Source: Rossellomorea sp. SC111
Lineage (GTDB): Bacteria; Bacillota; Bacilli; Bacillales; Bacillaceae_B
Assembly (NCBI RefSeq): GCF_024733565.1
Contig: NZ_JANIOC010000012.1
Coordinates: 94,113 to 158,112 of the forward strand
DNA length: 64,000 bases
Direction: 5' to 3'
A program made the position numbers and the translations under genes. How positions within the stretch are numbered: position 1 is the first letter of the stretch; each line of letters opens with the position of its first letter. The notes under the pieces are model-generated. The model searched no databases. It saw only the letters and a list, made by a program, of their open reading frames with translations, and had not been told where the DNA came from. Positions 54,342 to 63,162 of the stretch are shown here, one piece after another.

Positions 54342-55011
54342 ATGGCAAATGGACGGTTTGGATATGCTGCATATTCAAGTAGGTCGGTTCTCCCCTGGCC
54401 GTAATCAATTCCATGATATTATCTGACACCCTCTCGATCTTGCCTATCATTTCTTCCTGTACTCCCAGGTTCAATACGACGAGGTGTCCGCTCAATTTTT
54501 CCAGTTGAACCTCAAAGCTTCTGGCCAGGGTAATGGAGTTTGACGGATTGACAGGCAGGTTTTCCTTACTCAAGCGGTAGGGTGAGAGGTTTGTAGAATA
54601 GGGAATAAGCCATTTTAAATGCTGCAGGGATATGAACATCGTTTTGTAAACGGGGGAATAGAATGCGAAGTAATTGTTCATGATCCCTGTTATATAACCG
54701 TGTATCGACTGATTGCCCGTTGTGTAGATTTCAAGGAAGACCCCCTTGGCCGTGGTCAGGATTTTTCGCAGGGATAATTGATCTTCCTGTTCAAGCTGTG
54801 GACTTACAGACGGCTCATCGATCCCGATGGAGTCTTTCGATACAACCCACATATTTTTTATATGAGAAGTGGAGATATAAATATAGTCGACTCCGTTATA
54901 GACGATCATGACCTCGCTGCCTACCTCGATCAAATATCCATTGATGGTTTTTTTTCCGGTCAGTTCGATCATGACCGCTTCTCCGGTAAATGCAGAATAA
55001 ACATTTTTCAT
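54340..55011 (-). CDS. Sm-like three-repeat protein related to spore coat CotB domains
   Basis: A 223-residue cytoplasmic protein with three repeats of the same beta-barrel pattern: ISTSHIKNM at ~45-53, SLQHLKWL at ~128, NMQHIQTVHLP at the C-terminus, each ending a segment that begins with a Gly-containing strand such as GKKTINGYLIEVGSEVMIVY. The pattern resembles the CotB-type Sm-like domains of the two genes further right, but the RGGPES signature is missing and there is no Ser-rich tail. It follows the permease gene on the minus strand. Coat association is inference by similarity and neighbourhood. Confidence 0.65.
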   Translation of the reverse strand: MKNVYSAFTGEAVMIELTGKKTINGYLIEVGSEVMIVYNGVDYIYISTSHIKNMWVVSKDSIGIDEPSVSPQLEQEDQLSLRKILTTAKGVFLEIYTTGNQSIHGYITGIMNNYFAFYSPVYKTMFISLQHLKWLIPYSTNLSPYRLSKENLPVNPSNSITLARSFEVQLEKLSGHLVVLNLGVQEEMIGKIERVSDNIMELITARGEPTYLNMQHIQTVHLP

Positions 55012-55033
55012 AAGCTTACATACTCCTTCCTAG

Positions 55034-56386
55034 TTAAAATAACCACTCTATCCACAGGTACAGACTGTATAATCCGATTAATAGACTGATTGGAACAATG
55101 AATATGGTCACCCTCAGATAGCGGCTCCAGGAAATGTTGATTCCATGGGTCTTTAAGATGAACATCCAGATCAAGGTGGCGAGTGTTCCCACTGGTGTCA
55201 ATAAAGCACCAATGTCACTCCCCATCACGTTAGCTAAATAAGCGATCTGCAAAATGTGGGGGTCCAGTCCCATTTCAGTGATGGATAAGGTGCCGATCAT
55301 CACAGCCGGCAGATTGTTAAAGAGATTGGAGATCACGGTAAGGAAGATCCCCATCATCATACTGGCATTGAAAGGCTGTCCGACAATATGGTCCCTGAAT
55401 TGCTCAACGATGAAGTCGCTTAACCCGACATTTTTCAGTCCATACACGAGTACGTACATATTGAAAGCGAATAATAGAACATGCCAAGGCGTCTTCCGGA
55501 TAATATCCATGACGCCCATCCTTGTCCGGGTGTATCTGAGGACGATCAGGATGGCGGCACCGACCATACCGATGATTTCAAGTGGTATGCCAAAAGGGGT
55601 CAGGGCAAAAAAGGCGGCCCGGGTGAGAACGACAATCAGCAGACAATACTTGATCAGGGTAAAATCGATTTCTTTCTTCTGTTCGGTAGAGGAAAGAGGG
55701 TGGGAGTAAGAGTAGGCTTGGGCATCTTTTTTCCAATTGATCGAGACATCCAGGATTTTCTTCGGGATGGATTTGCGGAAATAGAGGTAGAGCAGATAGG
55801 CGATGAAGAGGATGGCGACCATGGAAGGTACGAACATCATTTGAACGTAGTCCTGCAGTGTAAGTCCGACGATTTTAAGGGCTATGAGATTTGAAATATT
55901 GCTGACGGCGATGGGGGCACTGGCTGCAGTGGCAATAAGGGCACCGGAAAGCAAGTAGGGGATTTTCTGATGGTTCTTGAGCTTCAACAGGGATGTCATA
56001 TGGATGATGATCGGAGTGGTGATAAGGATGCTGCCGTCGTTATTAAAGAACATGGTCATCATAAAACATAATAACATCACATAGATATACAGCCTGACCC
56101 CCGACCCCCTCGATCTGTTGACGATATTCACGGCCACGACACGGAAGAAACCGATACTCTCAAGGACGATGGACATCATGATCGTCGATAAAATGGTAAG
56201 AGCCGCCCCGCTCACGATATCGACGATGGTAAACACATCGCTGAAGGGAACGATTCCTATAAGCAGTACGATGGCGGCCCCGATGGATGTGGGGATGGTT
56301 TCATTGATCCCGAACGGTCTCCACAACATGACGATGATGGTGAGGGAGAAGATGATCGTCATAAACCAAAACATATTATCGGGCAT
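55034..56386 (-). CDS. ArsB/CitT-superfamily (IT) permease
   Basis: Integral membrane transporter of the ion-transporter superfamily, ~450 residues with 11-12 hydrophobic segments. Family features are the two pseudo-symmetric halves with TMFFNNDGSILITTPI and ISNLFNNLPAVMIGTLS, the paired Asn-rich re-entrant loops, and SDIGALLTPVGTLATL. These fit ArsB/NhaD-like sodium, arsenite or anion transporters; no ArsR or ArsC is nearby, so arsenite export is not supported. ATG 56386 is chosen because GAGGCG lies 7 bases upstream; an in-frame ATG at 56401 is poorer. It overlaps a 52-codon ORF by 11 bases. Confidence 0.8.
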   Translation of the reverse strand: MPDNMFWFMTIIFSLTIIVMLWRPFGINETIPTSIGAAIVLLIGIVPFSDVFTIVDIVSGAALTILSTIMMSIVLESIGFFRVVAVNIVNRSRGSGVRLYIYVMLLCFMMTMFFNNDGSILITTPIIIHMTSLLKLKNHQKIPYLLSGALIATAASAPIAVSNISNLIALKIVGLTLQDYVQMMFVPSMVAILFIAYLLYLYFRKSIPKKILDVSINWKKDAQAYSYSHPLSSTEQKKEIDFTLIKYCLLIVVLTRAAFFALTPFGIPLEIIGMVGAAILIVLRYTRTRMGVMDIIRKTPWHVLLFAFNMYVLVYGLKNVGLSDFIVEQFRDHIVGQPFNASMMMGIFLTVISNLFNNLPAVMIGTLSITEMGLDPHILQIAYLANVMGSDIGALLTPVGTLATLIWMFILKTHGINISWSRYLRVTIFIVPISLLIGLYSLYLWIEWLF

Positions 56387-56534
56387 GTGATTTCGCCTCA
56401 TTTATGATGGAAGAAGGCGAAGCATCTAAATGTTCAAGCAGTGGATGTTTGTCCACCTTTGAAATAGCGGGTTTAATAAAAAGTAGATGAAAGATACTTC
56501 CTAATAGTACGAAATAGATGATCAAGAACATCAT
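56376..56534 (-). CDS. 52-residue single-helix membrane peptide overlapping the permease start
   Basis: ATGATG at 56534 is preceded by AAAGGAGG, one of the best ribosome sites in the window. The peptide has one membrane helix (MFLIIYFVLLGSIFHLLFI) and a polar tail ending KSHAR. Its stop lies 8 bases inside the permease gene, so the two would be translationally coupled. I do not recognise a family. It may be a small regulatory or assembly subunit of the transporter, or a leader peptide; this is inference. Confidence 0.6.
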   Translation of the reverse strand: MMFLIIYFVLLGSIFHLLFIKPAISKVDKHPLLEHLDASPSSIINEAKSHAR

Positions 56535-56671
56535 AATTCCTCCTTTCAAATCGCAATCCTTTATGAATCATCCCAGCACCTTCTTCAACTGCAAGGATGC
56601 TGAGATTTTTCATGCATATCATAAGCTTGTTCATTCGTTATGACCAACTTTTATTCAGGATTCTTCCGTCT

Positions 56672-57325
56672 TTACTTGGAGGTTGATTTTTTGGAGGGAG
56701 AGGATTTTGCTCCTTCAAGTTCATCGTAATAGAAAGCAGGCTGCTGTTTTTTCTTCGTATTTTTTGTAGAGGATTGGTTTTTAGAACGTTGCTGGGATGA
56801 TTTTTGGTTTGAATCGCTCTTGTTGGATGATTCCTGATTCTTTGAAGAGTCCTGTTTCTGTGAGGAGCTATCTTTACTGGATGAGCTTGCTTGATTATCC
56901 GAAGTCGTTTTCTTTGTTCCATCATAAATGTTCAGGACGGAAGCATGCTTCAGGTACACCCGGTCTTTCCCCTGGGTCAACACGATGTGATCTTCTTCCA
57001 CTGCTGAAAGGACCCCTGAGTAGGAAGCTTTGCCGGAACCATTGATCGTCACCCAGCTGAGTAAGCTTTGGGACAAAACGTCGGACATTTTTTCACCCTT
57101 CAAGTAATCATCCGTTATAGGCAATGTTTCTACATCCTTAGAGTTCTTCGTTACGGCCTGGATTTGTGAAATCGGGTAATACAACGTTTCGTTTTCACTG
57201 GAGTAGACGGTCAGATAGTCCGTACTGACCTCCGCTAATAAACCTGACAGCTTTGTACCGTCATTAAGAATAATATTGATCTGATAACCTGTTAACCCTT
57301 TTAGTGATTCGTGGAAATTACTCAT
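56672..57325 (-). CDS. CotB-like spore coat protein with Ser/Lys-rich tail
   Basis: A 217-residue protein: two Sm-like domains (GYQINIILNDGTKLSGLLAEVS...YYPISQIQAV at ~13-60, and SWVTINGSGKASYSGVLSAVEEDHIVL...ASVLNIY at ~88-135) followed by an ~80-residue tail of mainly Ser, Lys, Gln and Asn. This is the architecture of the C-terminal half of B. subtilis CotB, whose Ser-rich tail is phosphorylated by the kinase CotH; no cotH is in the window. GGAAAGGAG precedes the ATG. It lies 30 bases downstream of the next entry in the same transcript. Confidence 0.75.
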   Translation of the reverse strand: MSNFHESLKGLTGYQINIILNDGTKLSGLLAEVSTDYLTVYSSENETLYYPISQIQAVTKNSKDVETLPITDDYLKGEKMSDVLSQSLLSWVTINGSGKASYSGVLSAVEEDHIVLTQGKDRVYLKHASVLNIYDGTKKTTSDNQASSSSKDSSSQKQDSSKNQESSNKSDSNQKSSQQRSKNQSSTKNTKKKQQPAFYYDELEGAKSSPSKKSTSK

Positions 57326-57355
57326 TCAATTATTCTCCTTTCCTTAAAGAGAAAA

Positions 57356-57817
57356 TTACTTCTCTTCTTCCGTCTTCTCTTGTTTTTTAGCCTTTACGCC
57401 GTAGCTGATACTCTTCACATGGAATGCAGCCAGGCGGACAACCTCTTCATTTAATACAACCGTGACGAAATCATCATTCGAATTCTCAAGAATTCCCTCA
57501 AGTTTCTCAGGACTACCTCGGTTGATGCTCACCCACTGATATTTCAAGCTCGTAAGTAAAGCTCCAAACGTGTCTTCTTTTATAAACTCCATACCTTCTT
57601 CTGATAACTTTTCTCCATTGAATGGCAAACCGGACTTGATGTTCTGGGAAATGCTCTTAACATGGGATGTATTGTAGTAAATCACACCATCTTTTTCTGT
57701 TAAAAGGGCAAAATGATCATCCCCTCCATAAAGAAGCTTTCCAGTTCGAGATTCAGGGCCACCCCGGTTCACCTTGATAATTTTTCCGACTAATGAAGAC
57801 ATTAACTCTTTATTCAT
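57356..57817 (-). CDS. CotB-like spore coat protein, two RGGPES domains
   Basis: A 153-residue protein with two Sm-like domains bearing the CotB signature: VNRGGPESRTGKLLYGGDD near residue 17 and WVSINRGSPEKLEGIL near 95; each ends with a HVKSIS motif (~52 and ~138). In B. subtilis CotB these domains and the Ser-rich tail form one ~380-residue chain; here they are divided between this gene and the next. CAGGAGGG precedes the ATG. A sigma-K promoter could lie upstream (CATATACATA-like), but the match is weak. Confidence 0.82.
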   Translation of the reverse strand: MNKELMSSLVGKIIKVNRGGPESRTGKLLYGGDDHFALLTEKDGVIYYNTSHVKSISQNIKSGLPFNGEKLSEEGMEFIKEDTFGALLTSLKYQWVSINRGSPEKLEGILENSNDDFVTVVLNEEVVRLAAFHVKSISYGVKAKKQEKTEEEK

Positions 57818-57990
57818 ACCTGTTCCCTCCTGTTGTATATAAACATTTTCACTTTATGTATATGTGACATGCCATGACGTCGTACTATTGCAGACGCCCT
57901 TTTTGGTGGACTAGTTGCCATTGGAGGAGAAATGGGCGGGGGGATGGAGGGGGAACGGAAGCTTTATTACTATTAAGAGGAAGTGGTTGG

Positions 57991-58237
57991 TTGATTTCCG
58001 CTGCAGGTGCTCGCTTTCCGCGGGGCGTGAGTTGAGCCTCCTCGGCTGTGCCTGCGGGGTCTCGATGTTTAGCTACGGCGGCTAGCCCCTCGAGGTCATA
58101 AGATGAATGTGCCATGAAGGCAAAAACCGCCTTCCAGGCACATTCATCTTATGCTTGTCGGGTCTGAACGAGCCCCCTCCGCTTTTCGTACTTTCCCGCA
58201 TTTCCCGCAGGAGTCGAGCACCTTCCGATTCAATCAA
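57991..58237 (-). repeat. Composite A-in-B element, intact, minus orientation (247 bp)
   Basis: Same ends as the copy at 28822. The inner module occupies about 58064-58188 and is inserted between GCGGGAAAGT and CGAGACCCC of the outer module. The A hairpin here is nearly perfect: CATAAGATGAATGTGCC / GGCACATTCATCTTATG around GAAGGC / GCCTTC. Confidence 0.92.
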
Positions 58238-58380
58238 CTTTCTGGGTATGGAGGATTAATATACTTCCATACACGTCTGACTAGAAAACATCTTTCTTCA
58301 CCATTAGCAGTGAACGTTTTTATCTAAAAGTAAGATCCTATTTCTTTTCACTAGTAAGCTCTGTCATGATATCTCTTCAA

Positions 58381-58501
58381 GATGGTGAGGGGAACGGCGT
58401 AGACTCCTGCGGAAAAACGGGCGTGCCGAGACCCCGTTCGGCTAAGCTGAGGAGGCTTGGCCGTTCGTCCGCCGGAAAGCGAAGCAGTTCCCATCACCAT
58501 C
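58381..58501 (+). repeat. Diverged outer-module relative (B'), 121 bp
   Basis: Ends GATGGTGAGGGGAACGGC and GAAGCAGTTCCCATCACCATC-type inverted repeats differ from B, but the interior keeps GACTCCTGCGG, GAGACCCCG, GCTGAGGAGGCT and GGAAAGCGA in the same order. It has no inner module. It lies 144 bp from the composite copy at 57991, in an 840-bp gap without a gene. Confidence 0.75.
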
Positions 58502-58659
58502 TATCTCACTCACACATAGACAGAGCATTGGAAGCTCCTAAGTACTTTTTCCGAAAAAATCTTTATGAAAAAATAGGCTGTGATTTAGGCGGGGACAACC
58601 CAAACGTGGGAGGGACCGGGAGCGTAGACTGTAGGAAAGGACAAAAGGAGGATGGGAAA

Positions 58660-58878
58660 GTGAGTTCAAAAAAAGGACAAGGTAAAGGGCAGCAGCAGTG
58701 CAAGAACTACGGTGAATATCAGTGGATGATAGGTGATATGGGTCAGCAGGATGCAAAAGGCGGTAAAGAAAAACAAAAGGGCAAAGGCAAACAGACAAAG
58801 TGCGGCTGCCAGGGATACTACTACGAATGCATGGAACAAGACCAAAAAGGCAAAAAGAAAAAGAAAAAGAAAAAATAA
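58660..58878 (+). CDS. Small Lys/Gly/Gln-rich protein with CxC and poly-Lys tail
   Basis: GTG 58660 has AAAGGAGG ending 11 bases upstream. The 72-residue product (net strongly basic) reads MSSKKGQGKGQQQCKNYGEYQW..., has a CGCQGYYYEC cluster around residues 48-57 and ends in eight Lys. The longer open frame from 58366 runs through the B' repeat and is not used. Low complexity, Tyr/Cys content and the coat-gene neighbourhood would fit a small spore-coat or crust component, but I recognise no family. A strong hairpin follows. Confidence 0.6.
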   Translation: MSSKKGQGKGQQQCKNYGEYQWMIGDMGQQDAKGGKEKQKGKGKQTKCGCQGYYYECMEQDQKGKKKKKKKK

Positions 58879-58943
58879 AGAAATAACCCTCACCAAACAA
58901 CTCCCCAGTACACATCACACCCCAGTGAACCACACCTCAAAAA

Positions 58944-58987
58944 AACAAAACCACCCATTACAATCCTCTGTAATGGGTGGTTTTGTT
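58944..58987 (+). terminator. Hairpin with perfect 18-bp stem after the Lys-rich gene
   Basis: AACAAAACCACCCATTAC pairs with GTAATGGGTGGTTTTGTT across an 8-nt loop. A copy of the dispersed word GAGGGACGGAAC follows directly at 58988. Confidence 0.85.
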
Positions 58988-59346
58988 GAGGGACGGAACT
59001 CTTAAAATAAAAGGGGAATCACCTGGAAAGGCAGTATCCATCACGTTCAGGGCAAAACCGATCTGGAATTGGAACAATTTTTGAGGGACGGACCTCAGAG
59101 GGCGATCCTCGATCAGGTCGGGACGCCCTCCCAATTTGCATGCAGGAACAAAAATCGTCGGGAACACCAAAGAAATTTTACATAGAAGAGCCACCATTAC
59201 GCTCTGAAAAAAAGGGCATCAAATCCCCGCAATCTCATAACGAAACCTAACTTAAAAAATTTGTAAAAGGCATAGGTTGTTACTGAATTATGTGGTAAAA
59301 TGGTCTATGTGTGTCAAATATGGTTTTTTTTGAAGGGGTGAGGAGA
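58988..59346. other. Gap between Lys-rich gene and ywzB
   Basis: Contains two dispersed words (58988-59000, altered; 59093-59105, exact) and an imperfect inverted repeat GAGGGCG / CGCCCTC (59098-59131). No gene supported. Confidence 0.5.
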
Positions 59347-59583
59347 GTGGTGGAAAGCTTTGGTCAACAGGCGCTGGTCAGCATGCTTGTGCATCTATTT
59401 GTATTCGGGATCACGTTTTGGGCTTTGCAAGCCATTCAACTGGACAAGCTCCTGAAGAAAAATCGCGTCGCACAAGGGAGACTATTGTATATCCTCCTAA
59501 CGGTCGCAATCGGGTCAGCCGTCAGCCGTTTTTTACTGGATTATTACCTATGGTCTCAGAGCTTGCCGGTTTTCTTTGAATAA
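59347..59583 (+). CDS. ywzB: DUF1146 membrane protein YwzB
   Basis: A 78-residue protein with two helices (~10-30 and ~46-65) of the DUF1146/YwzB family, unknown function. The conserved part is ITFWALQAIQLDKLLKKN and the C-terminal FLLDYYLWSQSLP. GTG 59347 with GGGGTGAGGAG upstream is chosen; GTG 59350 is equal in kind, and GTG 59311 gives a poor N-terminus. Between the atp block and ywmB-murAA as in B. subtilis. Confidence 0.82.
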   Translation: MVESFGQQALVSMLVHLFVFGITFWALQAIQLDKLLKKNRVAQGRLLYILLTVAIGSAVSRFLLDYYLWSQSLPVFFE

Positions 59584-59805
59584 GTAGAGATCCTGACAAA
59601 AAATAGGTCTTCCTGCATGTTTTCAAGGGACAGTGTTTTGAGTAAGATTAATTTTGTGTTCGTCCCTTTGTGAAAAAGTTTCAAAGTGTAACCCTTTTCA
59701 CAGGACTTGCTGGAAAGCCACAATAATTGTAAAAAGATGACGACAATTTTCAAGTATGTTCTCCCCCTATTCGGACAGACTTTTAGGTAAGGGGAGGAAT
59801 GAAAA

Positions 59806-60555
59806 ATGCGTCGGTATTTTTACATTATTTTAATCTTTTTGGTGGGATTAGGTTTTCTCCTGGTCATTAATGGGAACAACACTATCGAAGCCAAACATTT
59901 ATTAGACATTGAAAAGCTTGATCAAGCCATTGTTCATTCTCAAGGTCAGATAACTGAATGGTCTCTATATGCAAGAGAAAACAAAAAAAGCTTCACGAAT
60001 AAAGGGTTTGCCAAATATAGTACTACTATGCAGGAAAGATTTTCTGATTTTGACTGGGTGACAGAGAAGTCTGCTGAAGGAGTAGTGGTTGTGGGACAAC
60101 GTCAGACGTCTCACGGGGAAGAAACCATTAAACTGCAGCATACCCCCACAAACGGGCATTCGGTATCGTACATTATGTATGAAATGCGCGGAAATCAGAA
60201 AGCGTTGGGAGACAAGACGAAGCAGTATATCAAGTCTGAATTTATCCCAAATATGGAAATCATTTTTACTTCTAAACCTATGATTTTCTCTTGTATAAAA
60301 GGCGAATTCAATGATAAGCTTGAGAAAGTTTTGTCGAATCAGGCTGTCGAACTAATGTCGAATTTAGACGCAAAAGAACTGGAATCACTAAAAGAAGAAG
60401 ACTTTTATTCCATTTCAGCTTACTCGGAACAAATGTCACGGACTATACCAACTAAAAATGATGATATGAATATACAACTAGGTCTACGGAAAAGCGGAAT
60501 GGGCGCTAAGACAACCTTTGTGATTGGCACACCCATCCTAATTATTGAATATTAA
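59806..60555 (+). CDS. ywmB: YwmB family (TATA-box-binding-like) exported protein
   Basis: A 249-residue protein with an N-terminal signal/anchor helix (about 4-21) and two alpha-beta repeats that the family page likens to TATA-binding fold; function unknown. GGGGAGGAATGAAAA precedes the ATG. It directly precedes murAA (32-bp gap) and then spoIID, the B. subtilis order, so a role at the cell envelope or spore envelope is reasonable but unproven. Confidence 0.82.
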   Translation: MRRYFYIILIFLVGLGFLLVINGNNTIEAKHLLDIEKLDQAIVHSQGQITEWSLYARENKKSFTNKGFAKYSTTMQERFSDFDWVTEKSAEGVVVVGQRQTSHGEETIKLQHTPTNGHSVSYIMYEMRGNQKALGDKTKQYIKSEFIPNMEIIFTSKPMIFSCIKGEFNDKLEKVLSNQAVELMSNLDAKELESLKEEDFYSISAYSEQMSRTIPTKNDDMNIQLGLRKSGMGAKTTFVIGTPILIIEY

Positions 60556-60587
60556 TATAGAGAAATTGGACGCGGAGGGGAATACTC

Positions 60588-61895
60588 TTGGAAAAAATTA
60601 TCGTCCGCGGCGGTCAGCGTTTAAGCGGTACAGTGCAAGTTGAAGGAGCAAAGAATGCCGTTTTACCAGTCATCGCTGCTACATTATTAGCAAGTGAAGG
60701 AAAAAGTGTCATAAAAAATGTACCACCACTCTCCGATGTATATACGATCAATGAAGTATTACGTCATTTAAATACAGATGTAGAGTTTAACCATGGTGAA
60801 GTCATCGTGAATGCATCAAGAGAGTTGTTTATTGAAGCGCCATTCGAATATGTACGTAAAATGCGTGCGTCTGTTCTTGTAATGGGTTCACTCTTAGGCC
60901 GTACAGGTAAAGCGCGTGTCGCTCTTCCTGGTGGTTGTGCGATTGGATCAAGACCGATCGACCAACACTTAAAGGGCTTCGAAGCAATGGGAGCCAAAGT
61001 GAAGGTTGGAAATGGTTTCATCGAAGCCGAAGTAGACGGAAGACTGAAAGGTGCCAAGGTGTACCTGGACTTCCCAAGCGTTGGGGCAACAGAAAACATC
61101 ATGATGGCAGCCGTTCTTGCAGAAGGAACAACCATCTTAGAGAACGTAGCGAAAGAGCCTGAAATCGTCGACTTGGCGAACTTCCTGAACAAAATGGGAG
61201 GAAGCGTGGTTGGTGCAGGAACCGGCACGATCCGTATCGAGGGTGTAGACCGTCTTTACGGTGTCGAGCACAGTATCATCCCTGACCGAATCGAAGCAGG
61301 AACATTCATGGTGGCTGCTGCGATCACTCAAGGTGATGTCCTTGTAAAAGGTGCGATTCCTGAACATTTATCTTCATTAGTGGCGAAGATGGAAGAGATG
61401 GGCGTTACGATCATCGATGAAGCAGAAGGACTTCGTGTCATCGGACCGGAGAAACTGAAATCCGTCGATATCAAAACGATGCCACATCCAGGTTTCCCGA
61501 CAGATATGCAATCCCAGATGATGGCTTTGCTTCTGGCAGCTGACGGTACCAGCGTCATCACGGAAACCGTATTTGAAAATCGTTTCATGCATGCGGAAGA
61601 ATTCCGTCGCATGGGAGCAGACATCAAGATCGAAGGACGCTCTGTCATCATGAACGGACCAACACATCTTCAAGGGGCAGAAGTCGCTGCAACGGATCTT
61701 CGTGCAGCAGCAGCACTTTCCATCGCTGGTCTAGTGGCAGACGGTTATACGCGCGTAACAGAATTAAAGCATTTAGATCGTGGATATGTGAACTTTCATC
61801 AGAAGCTTGCAGGCCTTGGAGCCGATATCGAGCGTGTGAAAGAAGTGGAAGAAACACCTGTTTCTGAGCAGCAAGACATGATTAAGGATGCGTAA
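60588..61895 (+). CDS. murAA: UDP-GlcNAc 1-carboxyvinyltransferase, primary copy (MurAA)
   Basis: Same reaction as the copy at 27475. Here 435 residues with active-site Cys at about 117 ([13 protein letters not shown]). TTG start at 60588; GGAGGGG lies ~9 bases upstream and no ATG fits the family N-terminus MEKIIVRGG. Position before spoIID identifies it as MurAA, the essential copy in B. subtilis. Confidence 0.95.
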   Translation: MEKIIVRGGQRLSGTVQVEGAKNAVLPVIAATLLASEGKSVIKNVPPLSDVYTINEVLRHLNTDVEFNHGEVIVNASRELFIEAPFEYVRKMRASVLVMGSLLGRTGKARVALPGGCAIGSRPIDQHLKGFEAMGAKVKVGNGFIEAEVDGRLKGAKVYLDFPSVGATENIMMAAVLAEGTTILENVAKEPEIVDLANFLNKMGGSVVGAGTGTIRIEGVDRLYGVEHSIIPDRIEAGTFMVAAAITQGDVLVKGAIPEHLSSLVAKMEEMGVTIIDEAEGLRVIGPEKLKSVDIKTMPHPGFPTDMQSQMMALLLAADGTSVITETVFENRFMHAEEFRRMGADIKIEGRSVIMNGPTHLQGAEVAATDLRAAAALSIAGLVADGYTRVTELKHLDRGYVNFHQKLAGLGADIERVKEVEETPVSEQQDMIKDA

Positions 61896-61907
61896 ATAGA
61901 TAGTGGA

Positions 61908-61942
61908 AAAGGTGAGCTCTTATTAGGGCTTGCCTTTTTTGT
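61908..61942 (+). terminator. Terminator after murAA
   Basis: AAAGGTGAGCTC / GGGCTTGCCTTT stem (two imperfect pairs), 6-nt loop, T6. Confidence 0.82.
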
Positions 61943-62005
61943 TTTCAAAAACCCCATTCCCTTGCACGCTATCATTCCCTAACCTTAAACTCTCCCAATT
62001 CACAA

Positions 62006-62035
62006 TCATAATTGCTTGTCCATTACCATACATAT
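62006..62035 (+). promoter_or_regulatory. Candidate sigma-E promoter for spoIID
   Basis: TCATAATT (62006-62013), 13 bp, CATACATAT (62027-62035) fits the sigma-E pattern KMATATT-N13-15-CATACANT closely. B. subtilis spoIID is a known sigma-E gene. Confidence 0.7.
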
Positions 62036-62099
62036 GAAAGAGAGTGGAGAAGTGTGCTAGGACATTCTCCTATTTAATCTTTCATTGGAGGCCGCGAAC

Positions 62100-63113
62100 A
62101 TGAAGCAGTTGAAACCCGTAGTGATCATCTTCTCAATCTTTATCAGCATCATCTTTATTGTACCCACTCTGCTGGTACTCCCATTTTCATCAGACAAGGA
62201 AACGGCAAACCTGGACGAAAAGCTGAAAAACACCCCATCCGTTGAGGAATTGGCAGAGTCCGTCGAAGTGGCGGTGTATCGATCTAATCAGGATCTCATC
62301 GAGAAGCTCCCCCTTGAGCAGTATGTGGTAGGGGTGGTGGCTGGTGAAATGCCGGCGGACTTTGAAAAAGAAGCGTTAAAAGCGCAGGCCCTTGCAGCAA
62401 GGACCTATATGGTGAATCAGCTTATGTCGGATGATCCTTCTGTGCCGAAGGGGGCCGATGTGACGGATACAGTCTCCCATCAGGTGTATAAAAATCAAAA
62501 GGAACTGGCCACCCTATGGGGCTCCGACTATGACTGGAAAATCAAGAAGATTTCAGAAGCGGTCCTTGAAACGAAAGGGAAAGTGCTCACATATGATGAT
62601 AAGCCGATTACGGCCGCCTTTTTCTCGACAAGCAACGGCTATACGGAAAACTCCGAGGCGTATTGGACAGATGATATTCCCTATTTACGGAGTGTAGAGA
62701 GTCCTTGGGACAAAGCGTCACCAAAATTTGAAGATCAAAAGATCATTCCCATCAATGAATTCAAACAGAAACTCGGTGTCACCCTGCCAAAGGACGGGTC
62801 GGTGGGCACGATCACATCCAGGACTGAAGGCAAGAGGGTGGCGAAAGTAGAAATCAATGGGAAAGAATTCACCGGGCGGGAGATCAGGGATAAATTAGGC
62901 CTGAGATCGTCGGACTTCACCTGGTACCTGAAGGATGACCACATCGTCATTGCCACAAAAGGATTCGGCCATGGGGTCGGGATGAGCCAGTATGGGGCAA
63001 ACGGGATGGCGAAGGAAGGAAAGAATTATAAAGATATTGTGACCCATTACTATAAAGATGTAAAAATAACAGAATCCAGCAAACTCCTGCAGAAGGTGAC
63101 AGCACAAAGATAA
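62100..63113 (+). CDS. spoIID: Stage II sporulation protein D (lytic transglycosylase)
   Basis: Membrane-anchored mother-cell enzyme that cuts septal peptidoglycan glycan strands during engulfment. N-terminal helix (about 7-28), then the SpoIID domain with the catalytic Glu in [25 protein letters not shown] and the C-terminal [20 protein letters not shown]. 337 residues. GGAGG lies 8 bases before ATG 62100; the in-frame TTG at 62085 is not needed. Convergent with the VanZ gene. Confidence 0.95.
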   Translation: MKQLKPVVIIFSIFISIIFIVPTLLVLPFSSDKETANLDEKLKNTPSVEELAESVEVAVYRSNQDLIEKLPLEQYVVGVVAGEMPADFEKEALKAQALAARTYMVNQLMSDDPSVPKGADVTDTVSHQVYKNQKELATLWGSDYDWKIKKISEAVLETKGKVLTYDDKPITAAFFSTSNGYTENSEAYWTDDIPYLRSVESPWDKASPKFEDQKIIPINEFKQKLGVTLPKDGSVGTITSRTEGKRVAKVEINGKEFTGREIRDKLGLRSSDFTWYLKDDHIVIATKGFGHGVGMSQYGANGMAKEGKNYKDIVTHYYKDVKITESSKLLQKVTAQR

Positions 63114-63115
63114 GA

Positions 63116-63162
63116 AAAAGGATTGGGTATGGTCATGATGACCGTACTCAATCCTTTTTTAC
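63116..63162. terminator. Bidirectional terminator between spoIID and the VanZ gene
   Basis: AAAAAGGATTG.GTA.GGTC / GACC.TAC.CAATCCTTTTT stem with A- and T-runs on both sides. Confidence 0.9.

Noticed and set aside
55034..56386. Arsenite efflux operon
   Set aside because: The permease is ArsB-like only at superfamily level and no arsR or arsC genes are near; ywlE is an arginine phosphatase type, not ArsC.
57932..57977. 14-codon frame MGGGMEGERKLYYY with GGAGGAG upstream
   Set aside because: Too short to support, no similarity known; could be a chance Shine-Dalgarno in a purine-rich stretch.
58366..58659. N-terminal extension of the Lys-rich gene
   Set aside because: It would translate the B' repeat element; the good ribosome site is just before GTG 58660.
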